A stretch of DNA of 29,669 nt from IMG/VR virus record IMGVR_UViG_3300023174_000499, positions 1-29,669 of that record; one strand, given 5' to 3'. The notes beneath the pieces are model-generated. The model saw only the letters and a list, made by a program, of their open reading frames with translations. It made no database searches and was not told where the DNA came from. Below, piece by piece: positions 16,604 to 24,235 of this stretch. Numbering within the stretch: position 1 is the stretch's first letter; each line of letters begins with the position of its first letter. The DNA comes from a virus. The position numbers and the translations under genes were made by a program.

Positions 16604-16610
16604 ATAGTTA
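16604..16610 (+). promoter_or_regulatory. Candidate late promoter ATAGTTA for sheath 2
   Basis: ATAGTTA is 25 bases before the ATG at 16636, with TTGGAG as ribosome site in between. It duplicates the arrangement ahead of sheath 1. Confidence 0.55.
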
Positions 16611-16635
16611 GTAACAAATTAATTGGAGCAGATAA

Positions 16636-19600
16636 ATGGCACAACTGAAATTCGGAAGCGCAGGCGTAACGGCAAGAGAGATTGACATCTCAGGCCCGAC
16701 TACACGTCAACCTGCTGGTATACCTGCAGGAATAGTTGGTACTTCACTTAAAGGCCCAGCTTTCGTTCCGGTCACCGTCGGCAACACTTCTGACTGGTTT
16801 TCAAAGTTTGGTAATACAGACGGCAAGAAGTTTGGTCCTCTTGCCGTCGTTGAATGGCTTCGCAATGCACAGTCAGTTACTTATCTTAAGGTCCTCGGTG
16901 CCGGTGATGGCCTCAAGAGAGATACTTCTGCCAATGATGCTCCTGGCAAGGTCACAAGCGCCGGCTTTGTCGTCGGAGAAGAGCTTCCTAACAGAGCCGA
17001 TCCTTCCACAGACACCGGCGTGATTGCTCCTAACTACTATGCAGTCGCCGGAGGAGATGAAGGTCGTATATATTTCCTTGGATGTTTCATGTCTGAGTCT
17101 GTTGGGTCCACGGTGTTCAGCGATGCAGGCCTTCAAGGAGCAGGTTCTTCTACCCTAAGCTCTTCAGGGTCAATTCCTATCGTCAGAGGCGTCTTAATGG
17201 CTCCTTCGGGTGTTCTCCTCACTCTTTCTTCTTCTGCATTCGGAACTAACAACACAGTTCAGTCTCCTGCAGTCGCCGGAGTCTCGGCGAATGCAAGGGG
17301 TGACAGCCTTGGAACAGTTGTTCTTTCTCAGACCGTCGGGTCAGCCGTTGTCCCAAAGCAAGAGTTCGTTATGATCCTTAACGGTCACAAGGGAACAGAT
17401 GCAAAGTATCCCAATGTCCTCACAGCATCATTCGACGTTACTTCAAAGTCGACGTACTTTTCCAATGTTTTCAACACAGACCCTCAGAAGATTGAAGAAG
17501 CAGGCCACTACCTCTATGCAAACTGGGACATCCATCCGTCGCTTGGTGTTGTGACAGGTTCTGGAACCATTCATCCTGTCAGCGGAGCAGGAGCAAACAA
17601 CGGCAAAGAGACATGTGCATTCCTTTTGACTGGAGCGAACAACAGAAATGTAGGAACCACTACGTCACCTAACTACGAGAACTTCGAGGATCGATTCGGT
17701 CACTCAGTTTCTCCTTGGGTCGTCTCACAAAAGTTTGGTGGAAAAGCTCAGAACCTCTTTAGACTGCATGCCCTCGACGACGGTGCTGGAGTCTCTACAA
17801 ACTTTAAGGTATCCATTGAGAATCTCACAGTCTCTAATGACCCACTTAACAAGTATGGTTCATTCAACATTGTCCTTCGGTATTGGGACGACAGAGACCA
17901 AGACAGGAGAAACATCCCCAAGGAAGTCTACAGTGGTGTAAACCTTGACCCATCATCTGATCGATACATTGGCAAGGTGATAGGAGATGTCCATGCATAC
18001 TTTGACTTTGACCGTGATGAGTCTGAGCAGAAGCTCGTCGTCGAAGGAAACTACGAGAACCGCTCCAACTACGTGAGGGTTGAGATCCACCCAGACGTGG
18101 AGAACGGTTTTGTCGACCCCAGCGCAATGCCTATGGGCTTTAGAGGAGTCGATCACCTCGTCACCTCGGGATCTGCACCTCTTAGTGGTTTTGGTTCAAA
18201 CGCCACGGGAGCCCTCTTGGCGGCAGCATCCAACTTCTCGAAGAGGTCTGTCACTCCTCCTGTTCCTTTCAGACATAAGCTCACAACTGGGTCTGAATGG
18301 TCAGTGAAGGAGCAAGTAAACTCTCTCTTCTACTGGGGAGTTCAGTTCGAGCACCCAGAGTCGGTTGCAAAGAAGAATGGAAGCATACTCCCAAATGCCT
18401 CTCTCAAGTCCTTTGCAAAATACTTCCCGGGCTTCGTCACTGGCGACGCTAAATTCTCCACAGGAAGCAACGTCGGGCAACAAGACACAGCAGATTGGGG
18501 TATCATCGACGCCGATAGGTTCTGCAACAACTTCTTCTCTCTTGAGAACATCCAAGTCGTCACCGGTTCAAATGGACTTGCAGATTCATCCAAGTGGGCA
18601 AAGGCAGTGTACGTTAGAAAAGGCAACGTCGGAACGTATGCCTCCTCTTCATTTGCCGACAACGACGACGACGACATCCTCAAGGTCAGAGCGTTCAAGG
18701 CAGAGGACATCAATACAAACAAGCAATTTGCCAAGTTCTCCTTCTTGATGCAAGGTGGGTTCAACGGCGTCAACATCTTCGACCCAGATGAGTCGGAGAT
18801 CAATAACAATGCAGTGTCTGCCGACATGAATGTCGCCGCCGGAAGAGGCATTGAGATGGGACCGAACGTCCGGGCATACATTAAGGCACTCGATGTCATG
18901 AAAAACACGTCGAATGTTGACATTCAGCTCCTCGCCATCCCAGGCATCCGTGAGACAATTGTTACAGACTCTGCTACACTCGCAGTCGAAGAGAGGTTCG
19001 ATGCCCTCTACATCATGGACGTCGAGCAGCTTGATGAGAATGGCAATGATGTCACAACAGATTCTCAGCTTCCTTCGGTCATTAAGACGGTCGACAACTT
19101 CACGAACCGTTCGGTTGACTCCTCGTTCGCTGCAGCTTACTTCCCGGACGTCCTCTACCGTGACCCAATCGGTAGCAACTTGTTCGTCCCACCGTCGGTC
19201 GTTGTCCTCGGTGCATTGTCTCTTAACGACTCGCTCGGCCACCCATGGTTCGCCCCCGCTGGTTTCAGCCGCGGTGCTCTCCCAGACGTCGCCCTCGAAC
19301 CACGCGTAGGACTAAGCCAGAACGACATGGACAGGCTCTACGACTTCTCGATCAACCCAATAGTTGCTTTCCCGGGCAATGTTCAGTCGGGAACAAACCC
19401 ACGGGGTGGAATCGTCGTCTGGGGACAGAAGACACTTCAAGTCGCTGCCTCAGCTCTCGACAGAGTCAATGTCCGTCGACTTCTCATCGACATCCGCCGT
19501 CAGGTCCGCGACATCGCGCAGACGATCCTCTTTGAACCGAACCGTGAGGCGACTCTCGCCCGCTTCTCTGCCGCAGTCACACCGCGTCTCCAGAGAATTC

Positions 19601-19773
19601 AGTCTCTTTCCGGACTTGAGAGGTTCAAGGTCGTGATTGATTCTTCGACAACGACACAAGATGACGTACTGAATAACACGATACGTGGTAAGATATTCGT
19701 GCAGCCCACGAAGAGCATTGAATTCGTCTCGCTCGACTTCGTGGTCGCCAACAACCTCACCCAGGTTCAGTGA
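16636..19773 (+). CDS. Tail sheath protein, copy 2 (gp18-like)
   Basis: 1045 residues, paralogous to the sheath at 12697. Shared landmarks: AREIDISGPT, GIPAGIVGTSLKGPAFVPVTV, FGPLAVVEWL; late ones HPWFAPAGFSRGALPDV (about 870), DRLYDFSINPI, VWGQKTLQ, ALDRVNVRRLLIDIRRQ (about 940), and VQPTKSIEFVSLDFVV at the end. Both termini are well conserved between the copies while the middle (about 200-800) diverges strongly. All core sheath elements are intact, so it is likely functional. The last third is richer in C/G-ending codons than sheath 1, so the copies are not a recent duplication. It has its own promoter box and ribosome site and is flanked by a homing endonuclease on each side, with a small gene between it and the downstream one. 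Confidence 0.92.
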   Translation: MAQLKFGSAGVTAREIDISGPTTRQPAGIPAGIVGTSLKGPAFVPVTVGNTSDWFSKFGNTDGKKFGPLAVVEWLRNAQSVTYLKVLGAGDGLKRDTSANDAPGKVTSAGFVVGEELPNRADPSTDTGVIAPNYYAVAGGDEGRIYFLGCFMSESVGSTVFSDAGLQGAGSSTLSSSGSIPIVRGVLMAPSGVLLTLSSSAFGTNNTVQSPAVAGVSANARGDSLGTVVLSQTVGSAVVPKQEFVMILNGHKGTDAKYPNVLTASFDVTSKSTYFSNVFNTDPQKIEEAGHYLYANWDIHPSLGVVTGSGTIHPVSGAGANNGKETCAFLLTGANNRNVGTTTSPNYENFEDRFGHSVSPWVVSQKFGGKAQNLFRLHALDDGAGVSTNFKVSIENLTVSNDPLNKYGSFNIVLRYWDDRDQDRRNIPKEVYSGVNLDPSSDRYIGKVIGDVHAYFDFDRDESEQKLVVEGNYENRSNYVRVEIHPDVENGFVDPSAMPMGFRGVDHLVTSGSAPLSGFGSNATGALLAAASNFSKRSVTPPVPFRHKLTTGSEWSVKEQVNSLFYWGVQFEHPESVAKKNGSILPNASLKSFAKYFPGFVTGDAKFSTGSNVGQQDTADWGIIDADRFCNNFFSLENIQVVTGSNGLADSSKWAKAVYVRKGNVGTYASSSFADNDDDDILKVRAFKAEDINTNKQFAKFSFLMQGGFNGVNIFDPDESEINNNAVSADMNVAAGRGIEMGPNVRAYIKALDVMKNTSNVDIQLLAIPGIRETIVTDSATLAVEERFDALYIMDVEQLDENGNDVTTDSQLPSVIKTVDNFTNRSVDSSFAAAYFPDVLYRDPIGSNLFVPPSVVVLGALSLNDSLGHPWFAPAGFSRGALPDVALEPRVGLSQNDMDRLYDFSINPIVAFPGNVQSGTNPRGGIVVWGQKTLQVAASALDRVNVRRLLIDIRRQVRDIAQTILFEPNREATLARFSAAVTPRLQRIQSLSGLERFKVVIDSSTTTQDDVLNNTIRGKIFVQPTKSIEFVSLDFVVANNLTQVQ

Positions 19774-19780
19774 GAAATAA

Positions 19781-20140
19781 ATGAGAATAACACGAAATCA
19801 GTTAACCGATCTTATTAACGAAGAGATTTCCTCGGCCCTCCTGGAGCGTCAGAACAGGCGACTCCTGGAGGACAACAGTCTCGACGATATGTCAGATACT
19901 CAAAAATCACTCGACGGATGCTCACTCGACGACGTGATGGACTTTGCAATAGCTTACAGCGAGCTACCTATAGAGCTTAGACAAATTCTAAGCAGAGTAA
20001 TGGACGGGTCGGTCAGAGGCTATACCACCGAAGACATCGAAGACATTCAGCTTGCGGTGGGAAATTACAGTACAGATCTCGACCAATACCTCGAGGATGC
20101 TCACAAGGCCCGTGCGACGAGGACGACGGCACCTATGTAG
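19781..20140 (+). CDS. Small acidic protein with MRITRxQLxxLIxEE N-terminus, unknown
   Basis: 119 residues, seven bases after sheath 2, with only a weak ribosome site, so probably translated with it. The N-terminus MRITRNQLTDLINEE belongs to a short recurrent leader (MKITRxQLRxxIxEE) that I recognise at the start of many otherwise unrelated small marine phage proteins. The remainder is acidic and helical (LDDVMDFAIAYSELPIELRQ, YTTEDIEDIQLAVGNYS) with no known domain. The transcript ends at the hairpin at 20187-20217. Role unknown. Confidence 0.6.
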   Translation: MRITRNQLTDLINEEISSALLERQNRRLLEDNSLDDMSDTQKSLDGCSLDDVMDFAIAYSELPIELRQILSRVMDGSVRGYTTEDIEDIQLAVGNYSTDLDQYLEDAHKARATRTTAPM

Positions 20141-20186
20141 CAGCCGTACGAGCCAATCGCCGATTAAATCGAAAAAACAAAGAAGG

Positions 20187-20217
20187 AGGACAGGATGAGA
20201 GATTCCTGTCCTTTTTT
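20187..20217. terminator. Rho-independent terminator, probably bidirectional
   Basis: AGGACAGGA (20187-20195) pairs perfectly with TCCTGTCCT (20204-20212) around an 8-nt loop, followed by TTTTTT. On the opposite strand the hairpin is followed by a T-rich tract (from AAAAAACAAAGAAGG upstream). It lies between convergent genes and would stop both the sheath-operon transcript and the endonuclease transcript, whose TGA overlaps the T-run. Confidence 0.88.
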
Positions 20218-21875
20218 CATAGGTTCATCTCGTACACAACATTCTCACATCCCCATATCTTGACGACACCTGCAGCTTCTGCCACATCGGATTCCGTTAG
20301 TCCGTTCTTTGAGTCCGCTCTGTACTTAAATCTATTGAACCTGTTTTTAAAGTCTGTCCACCAAAACCTTGGAGGAGTCTTGCTTGTTGCCTTGAATCCT
20401 GAGGACGCATAACCTTCACCTACTCCACCGAGACGAGTGTCAACATATGTCATCAGCATCCTGATTCCTTCTTTTCTATATTCGTCTGACACTGTCTTCA
20501 CGAGCCTACTGAGACCTCCTTGTACATTGCATCCTTTTTTGGGGCAGCAGCGTGCAATTTCCATTGTCGATTCTTTCTTGTGGAAAGGCTTCCTGACGGA
20601 GATGGCATACACAATTGTTTCGTCGTACACTAGTCCCCATGACTTCGAAGACGCCGTATCGCCGTCTATGTGATTATCTTCAAAGAACGATTTTCTCTCC
20701 TGCGGAGACAGCTCTCTTATCGAACACTTACGAGCACCTATCTTGTTAGGCGACATCCCTATGCGGGAGAGGATCATCGACTTGACTATCTCCGATTTGT
20801 CTCTCCATTCGTCTTCGAACACGTGCATCATGCTTATTCCTGCCCTTCCTGCCGCCGCCGTCTTGTTGGAATGGTAGAGCGCAGAACGATTCACGTGGGA
20901 ATGCCAATACAGGCCGTTGTACTCCACTGCAAAATCGAGATTTTTGACGTGTATGTCTAGTTCGAGCCCGTTGTCGAGCACAGATCGGTCATTCCTCTTT
21001 ATCTCGACGCCCATCTTTTCGATCCATCTTGCCAATTTCTCTTGTGCCGCAGATCCTCCGGGAGAACACTTGAAGCACTTACCATACTGGAGCGACCTAA
21101 GGGATCCGGTGAACTGTTCTCCGCAACCAGAGCACTCCACTTGTATCACTTTCTGTGCGTCGTTGACATACTCCTCGAGCCCTCCTACGACCTTCAGTGT
21201 TCCCAGGTCTTCGATCCTTGTTCTTATTTCTTCGACAGGAAGCCTCTTCATTGCATCGAGCCTCCGCCTGATGTTTTCCTGTCGCATCGTCAGAGACACC
21301 CTCGATGCCATCGCAGCTATCCTCTCGTCCGAGTCCTTTGACAACCCCTTTGCCCACGGAATTATTTCCCCTGCGGCATAGGCGCTCTTTAGGTTCTCTG
21401 CCGCTGCAGCGATTCGCTCGTCGGTCGTTGCCGTCTTGCCCTTGTTCCAAGACACTATTTCTTTTCGATTGAAAGCTGCCTTTCTGCCTTCTGATGTCGC
21501 TGCTCCTCGGGCCGCTATCCTCTCGTCCGTCTCCTTTCTGAGGCCTTTTGCCCACGACGTCTTTCCCCTAAGAGACTCCGAACGTTTCCTCGATATTTCT
21601 GCAGCTTCTTCTGGAGAGCAGACCGAGTATATCGACGCATTGTGACCATTTGCGACTCTCGAGTATCCTGCCCACCATCCGTTCCACCTCGTCTCTGTGC
21701 CGCATCCGCATGCACACCGGGCAGGACCTCCGTTCGTTGAATCCCACAGCTCCTTTGCAGTTGTTCCGTGTGATTCTTTTAGATGGTCTTCGAATGTCGT
21801 CAATTTCTTGCTGCTGAACTGCGAGCAGAGCGGGCATTCTACCCTTCTCATTTCTTTGCCTTTAATAGCACCCAT
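20217..21875 (-). CDS. EDxHD/VSR-like homing endonuclease with zinc fingers (I-Bth0305I-type)
   Basis: 552 residues. Order: a C2H2-like finger (C14, C17, H31, H36); a CACGCGTETRW...NGH segment (54-78); three spaced repeats of the form (S/P)WxKGxxxxxDERIAA at 107, 142 and 173; a CxxC...CxxC zinc ribbon (248, 251, 267, 270); and a nuclease core with ELDIHVKNLDFAVEYNGLYWH (from 305) and HVFEDEW (351-357). The ExDxH plus YNGLYWHS signature is that of EDxHD homing endonucleases related to VSR/PD-(D/E)XK enzymes. The C-terminal ~180 residues (ARKCSIRELS, NHIDGD, PPRFWW) match the extension usual in this family. It lies against the late genes, between sheath 2 and tail tube. Its start codon is within a hairpin behind a TATAAT box. 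Confidence 0.85.
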   Translation of the reverse strand: MGAIKGKEMRRVECPLCSQFSSKKLTTFEDHLKESHGTTAKELWDSTNGGPARCACGCGTETRWNGWWAGYSRVANGHNASIYSVCSPEEAAEISRKRSESLRGKTSWAKGLRKETDERIAARGAATSEGRKAAFNRKEIVSWNKGKTATTDERIAAAAENLKSAYAAGEIIPWAKGLSKDSDERIAAMASRVSLTMRQENIRRRLDAMKRLPVEEIRTRIEDLGTLKVVGGLEEYVNDAQKVIQVECSGCGEQFTGSLRSLQYGKCFKCSPGGSAAQEKLARWIEKMGVEIKRNDRSVLDNGLELDIHVKNLDFAVEYNGLYWHSHVNRSALYHSNKTAAAGRAGISMMHVFEDEWRDKSEIVKSMILSRIGMSPNKIGARKCSIRELSPQERKSFFEDNHIDGDTASSKSWGLVYDETIVYAISVRKPFHKKESTMEIARCCPKKGCNVQGGLSRLVKTVSDEYRKEGIRMLMTYVDTRLGGVGEGYASSGFKATSKTPPRFWWTDFKNRFNRFKYRADSKNGLTESDVAEAAGVVKIWGCENVVYEMNL

Positions 21876-21896
21876 GCGTTCTTGCTCCTACGCATG
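21873..21896 (-). promoter_or_regulatory. RNA hairpin hiding the endonuclease start codon
   Basis: On the minus strand CATGCGT (21896-21890) pairs perfectly with ACGCATG (21879-21873). The second arm contains the ATG start at 21875, and the 10-nt loop holds the ribosome site AGGAG. In read-through RNA the start codon would be paired. A TATAAT box lies immediately upstream, so RNA begun there would lack most of the first arm. Confidence 0.6.
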
Positions 21897-21897
21897 A

Positions 21898-21903
21898 ATT
21901 ATA
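21898..21903 (-). promoter_or_regulatory. TATAAT box ahead of the endonuclease gene
   Basis: Minus-strand TATAATTC directly precedes the start-codon hairpin. A transcript start six to eight bases downstream would fall within the first hairpin arm. Confidence 0.5.
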
Positions 21904-21940
21904 TTCTCTAAACAAAAAAAGATAAAAAATGCGACTAAAT

Positions 21941-21948
21941 TATAGTTA
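21941..21948 (+). promoter_or_regulatory. Candidate late promoter TATAGTTA for tail tube
   Basis: TATAGTTA lies 37 bases before the tail tube start; a strong AAAGGAG ribosome site follows. It is the same motif as ahead of both sheath genes. Confidence 0.6.
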
Positions 21949-21985
21949 ATCGTCGATCACACCTTCAAGATCAAAGGAGAAAAAC

Positions 21986-22477
21986 ATGGCTGCTGAGACG
22001 CTCGACGTTACATCAATGATTCCTGCAAAATTCGAACCCAAGCGTAAAAACAGATGGGTGCTTATGATCGAGGGCATCGACGCCTACATCATCAAGACCA
22101 CGGCACGTCCCACGATCACGACGGAAGAAGTTGAAGTTCCCTTCATCAACAGCCGCCGTTACCTCGCCGGAAAGACCACCTTCGGTACAATGGCCGTCAC
22201 CCTCCACGACCCGATCGCCCCGTCGGGCGCTCAGCAGGTCATGGAATGGGTCCGCACCCACTTTGAGTCGGTCTCAGGCCGCAGCGGCTACGCCGACTTC
22301 TACAAGCGCGACATACAGCTCAAGCTCCTCGATCCTGTAGGAACAGTGGTCGAACTCTGGGATATAAAGGGAGCTTTTATAACAGAGGCCAACTTCGGTG
22401 AAGTTACCTACGAAGACGGTGGACCGACTGAAATATCTCTCACGCTTCGCTTCGACAACTGTGTTCTGCAGTTCTAA
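21986..22477 (+). CDS. Tail tube protein (gp19-like)
   Basis: 163 residues, exactly the length of T4 gp19, with strong ribosome site AAAGGAG. It forms the hexameric rings of the inner tail tube. Features: IPAKFEPKRKNRWVLMIEGIDAY near the N-terminus, a VEVPFINSRRYLAGKTTFGTM segment, MAVTLHDPIAPSGAQQVMEW, then LDPVGTVVELWDIKGAFI, and the closing YEDGGPTEISLTLRFDNCVLQF. This beta-barrel layout is characteristic of T4-like tube proteins. It lies downstream of the sheaths as in T4 (18-19) but is separated from them by an endonuclease. Codons are GC-biased, as expected for an abundant virion protein. Confidence 0.93.
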   Translation: MAAETLDVTSMIPAKFEPKRKNRWVLMIEGIDAYIIKTTARPTITTEEVEVPFINSRRYLAGKTTFGTMAVTLHDPIAPSGAQQVMEWVRTHFESVSGRSGYADFYKRDIQLKLLDPVGTVVELWDIKGAFITEANFGEVTYEDGGPTEISLTLRFDNCVLQF

Positions 22478-22510
22478 TTCAAATAAAGTCCTTACTGAAT
22501 TAAACAACTT

Positions 22511-22544
22511 CATAGGCTGTGGTGCATTTGTTCCATGGCCTATG
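22511..22544 (+). other. 12-bp hairpin downstream of the tail tube gene
   Basis: CATAGGCTGTGG (22511-22522) can pair with CCATGGCCTATG (22533-22544), including two G-U wobbles, around a 10-nt loop. No U-tract follows. It may stabilise the 3' end of the tube mRNA or mark a processing site. No function is shown. Confidence 0.5.
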
Positions 22545-22599
22545 AACGCATTAAGTGACCGAAATGTGAGCTTAATTTTGGACAAGAAGTCCAGGTTTT

Positions 22600-22776
22600 A
22601 TGAGCACCTTGGCACCACACACGACGAACCAGACCCTCTCTTCTCTGGAAGACTACAGGCATCGCCGCATAGAAAGACTCAAATTCGTCTGTGTTAACTG
22701 TGATGCAGAACAGATGAAGAGCCTTGCCATGCTTGAAGAATCCCCGTCTGTTTCTCCTGTGCACAGAAATAAATAG
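22600..22776 (+). CDS. Possible 58-aa protein, unknown
   Basis: ATG-TAG frame in the gap after the tail tube gene. The peptide has a helical basic stretch (SLEDYRHRRIERLKFVCVNC) with a CVNC pair, then AEQMKSLAMLEESPS. Codon use looks like that of neighbouring genes, and a hairpin terminator follows about 70 bases later. The ribosome site is weak (AGG four bases upstream), so the call is uncertain. If not a gene, the whole 22478-22912 stretch contains only the two hairpins described here. Confidence 0.4.
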   Translation: MSTLAPHTTNQTLSSLEDYRHRRIERLKFVCVNCDAEQMKSLAMLEESPSVSPVHRNK

Positions 22777-22849
22777 TCATATGATGGATTAATAGAAGAA
22801 TTAACCTGCTGGGCCGTATGTTCTAAAATTGTTTGATGTTCTCACACAA

Positions 22850-22891
22850 AGAGGCCCGTTGGTTAAGCCTCAAAAAAACCAACGGGCCTCT
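22850..22891. terminator. 15-bp perfect hairpin between convergent genes
   Basis: AGAGGCCCGTTGGTT (22850-22864) pairs without mismatch with AACCAACGGGCCTCT (22877-22891) around a 12-nt loop containing an A-run. It lies between plus-strand RNA from the tail tube and the minus-strand adhesin operon. The plus side has no U-run; the minus side continues TTTGTG. It is most likely a bidirectional terminator, though weak by the U-tract rule. Confidence 0.65.
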
Positions 22892-22912
22892 GTAGGTATT
22901 AATCAGCGTCTA

Positions 22913-23275
22913 TTAAACTGCAACTTGTGACCAACCAAGCGATGATTCATCCCATGCATAGACATTGCCATCCGCCGGACAAGAAGTAGGTGCGCCCCAC
23001 ATGCAAGTTGCCTCATCGAGGACCCACGAATCGAAAGGTTTTGGCGGTATGAATGCATCACGAATGTCGTCATACACATAGTCTTTGGATGCATAGTTTT
23101 TTCTGAACGTCGAGTTGTAGCTCGTCTGCTTCCATGAATCATGACCCGTGACCGTCTTCAAGAAGGCGACTCCTGCTGCCTCTGACTCCGCTCCGTTGAC
23201 CGTGACGACTGCGTTGTTGACAACACACACTTCGAGCACTACATTGTTTTGATCTAATTTTGCAAAATGTGCCAT
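22913..23275 (-). CDS. Conserved phage protein (MAHFAKxDxNNxV family), fibre-associated
   Basis: 120 residues with GGAG five bases before ATG. It belongs to a very widespread small marine phage family recognised by MAHFAKLDQNNVVLEVCVV, GHDSWKQTSYN, FRKNYA, YDDIRDAFIPPKPFDSWVLD and the end YAWDESSLGW. The function is not known to me. Members typically sit beside fibre genes, as here directly after the glycine-rich adhesin (gap of two bases), so a role in fibre assembly or as a tip protein is likely but inferred. Tryptophan/tyrosine spacing suggests a compact beta fold. Last gene of the minus-strand adhesin island. Confidence 0.7.
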   Translation of the reverse strand: MAHFAKLDQNNVVLEVCVVNNAVVTVNGAESEAAGVAFLKTVTGHDSWKQTSYNSTFRKNYASKDYVYDDIRDAFIPPKPFDSWVLDEATCMWGAPTSCPADGNVYAWDESSLGWSQVAV

Positions 23276-23277
23276 GT

Positions 23278-24180
23278 TCAGCTCCAGCTAATTGTTCCTG
23301 TTCCTGTGAACTTGTAGACGATGTATCCACCTGACGTTGTTATTGTCGGACTTCCCGTGGTAGTCGCCTGGCTGTAGGTATCTGGGTGTCTGACTATGAT
23401 CACTCCGCTTCCGCCTGCACCGCTCATTCCGTTTCCTGAGCCACCGCCACCAGCACCACCACCGCCACCGCCCGTGTTTACAGTTGCACTACTCGCAACG
23501 TTGTTTTGTGTCGAACCTGCTCCTCCACCACCGAGACCGCCAGCTCCGTTCACACCAGACCCATTGTAGGCACCTGATCCACCGCCGCCCGCATAGTACG
23601 TTGCGGCCCCCGAGATTGAGCTCTGTAAACCTATGCCACCAGCCTGATATGCACCACCACCTGCAGCTCCCGCTCCACCGCCGGCTCCACCAGTGTATGT
23701 TCCTCCACCGTCGCCGCCGTTGTATCCTTGACGCGGCGGACCGGCTGTTCCGCTACCTCCTGCACCGGCCGGGTTATAACCTGCACCACCGCCGCCGCTG
23801 CCTCCGTTTCCACCTGCTTCTCCTGAGCGAGCTCCGTATCCACCGCCCGTGCAAGTTACCGTGGTTAGCCCCGTCCCAGCTATTGACGAGCTTCCTCCGA
23901 CGCCTCCCCTGCCGCTTGATCCATAGCCCAGCGCCCTCGCATCGTATGCTGATCCTCCACCACCGATGGTTACTGTATATGAGTTTCCTTGCGCGGGAGC
24001 AAAGCTTCCCGAGAGGAGACCACCAGCTCCACCGCCACCACCGTGCCGAGCTCCGCCTCCGGCACCGCCTGCAACCACGAGATACTCGAGAGATAGCGGT
24101 ACTGATCCGCCTCCACCTGAGGCAGAACCTATTCTTGTTGATCCATTGATGCGTGTAGAAGTTTTTATTGATATCGACAT
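23278..24180 (-). CDS. Glycine-rich tail adhesin
   Basis: 300 residues, very rich in glycine. N-terminus MSISIKTSTRINGSTRIGS, then EYLVVAGGAGGGARHGGGGG, long GGGG-rich stretches (AGGNGGSGGGGAGYNPAG, GGGGGGAGGGGSG) and the closing GVIIVRHPD, then SPTITTSGGYIVYKFTGTGTISW. This is the Gly_rich type found at phage fibre tips; glycine stretches may form polyglycine-II helices as in the gp38 adhesin of phage S16, with variable loops touching the receptor. Such regions evolve quickly by repeat slippage. It has a GGGGA ribosome site. The N-terminal MSIxI...IN..T segment resembles that of the LamG protein at 5900-6613. Confidence 0.82.
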   Translation of the reverse strand: MSISIKTSTRINGSTRIGSASGGGGSVPLSLEYLVVAGGAGGGARHGGGGGAGGLLSGSFAPAQGNSYTVTIGGGGSAYDARALGYGSSGRGGVGGSSSIAGTGLTTVTCTGGGYGARSGEAGGNGGSGGGGAGYNPAGAGGSGTAGPPRQGYNGGDGGGTYTGGAGGGAGAAGGGAYQAGGIGLQSSISGAATYYAGGGGSGAYNGSGVNGAGGLGGGGAGSTQNNVASSATVNTGGGGGGAGGGGSGNGMSGAGGSGVIIVRHPDTYSQATTTGSPTITTSGGYIVYKFTGTGTISWS

Positions 24181-24192
24181 ATCTGTCCCCGG

Positions 24193-24199
24193 TTAATTA
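24193..24199 (-). promoter_or_regulatory. Candidate promoter box ATAATTA for glycine-rich adhesin
   Basis: ATAATTA on the minus strand, 12 bases before the ATG at 24180, in the 55-bp gap after the upstream LamG gene. Confidence 0.35.
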
Positions 24200-24214
24200 T
24201 TTTTATCTAGGAAT

Positions 24215-24231
24215 TGAAGCAAACAATGCTT
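24215..24231 (-). terminator. Small hairpin after LamG gene
   Basis: GAAGCA and TGCTTC pair around a 5-nt loop just past the LamG stop on the minus strand. Followed by AATTCC rather than a U-run, so it would be a weak terminator or attenuator between the two adhesin genes. Confidence 0.3.
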
Positions 24232-24235
24232 CTGA

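Noticed and set aside
12697-19773. One sheath gene split by an intron carrying the GIY-YIG gene
   Set aside because: Each flanking ORF has its own complete N- and C-terminal sheath motifs and its own ribosome site, so these are two full genes with a free-standing endonuclease between them.
22478-22600. tRNA-like structure after the tail tube gene
   Set aside because: A hairpin is present, but there is no cloverleaf, TTC loop or acceptor stem pattern.
23484-24149. 221-aa plus-strand frame opposite the glycine-rich adhesin
   Set aside because: It is His/Arg/Leu-rich low-complexity, the expected complement of GGN-rich codons; no ribosome site.
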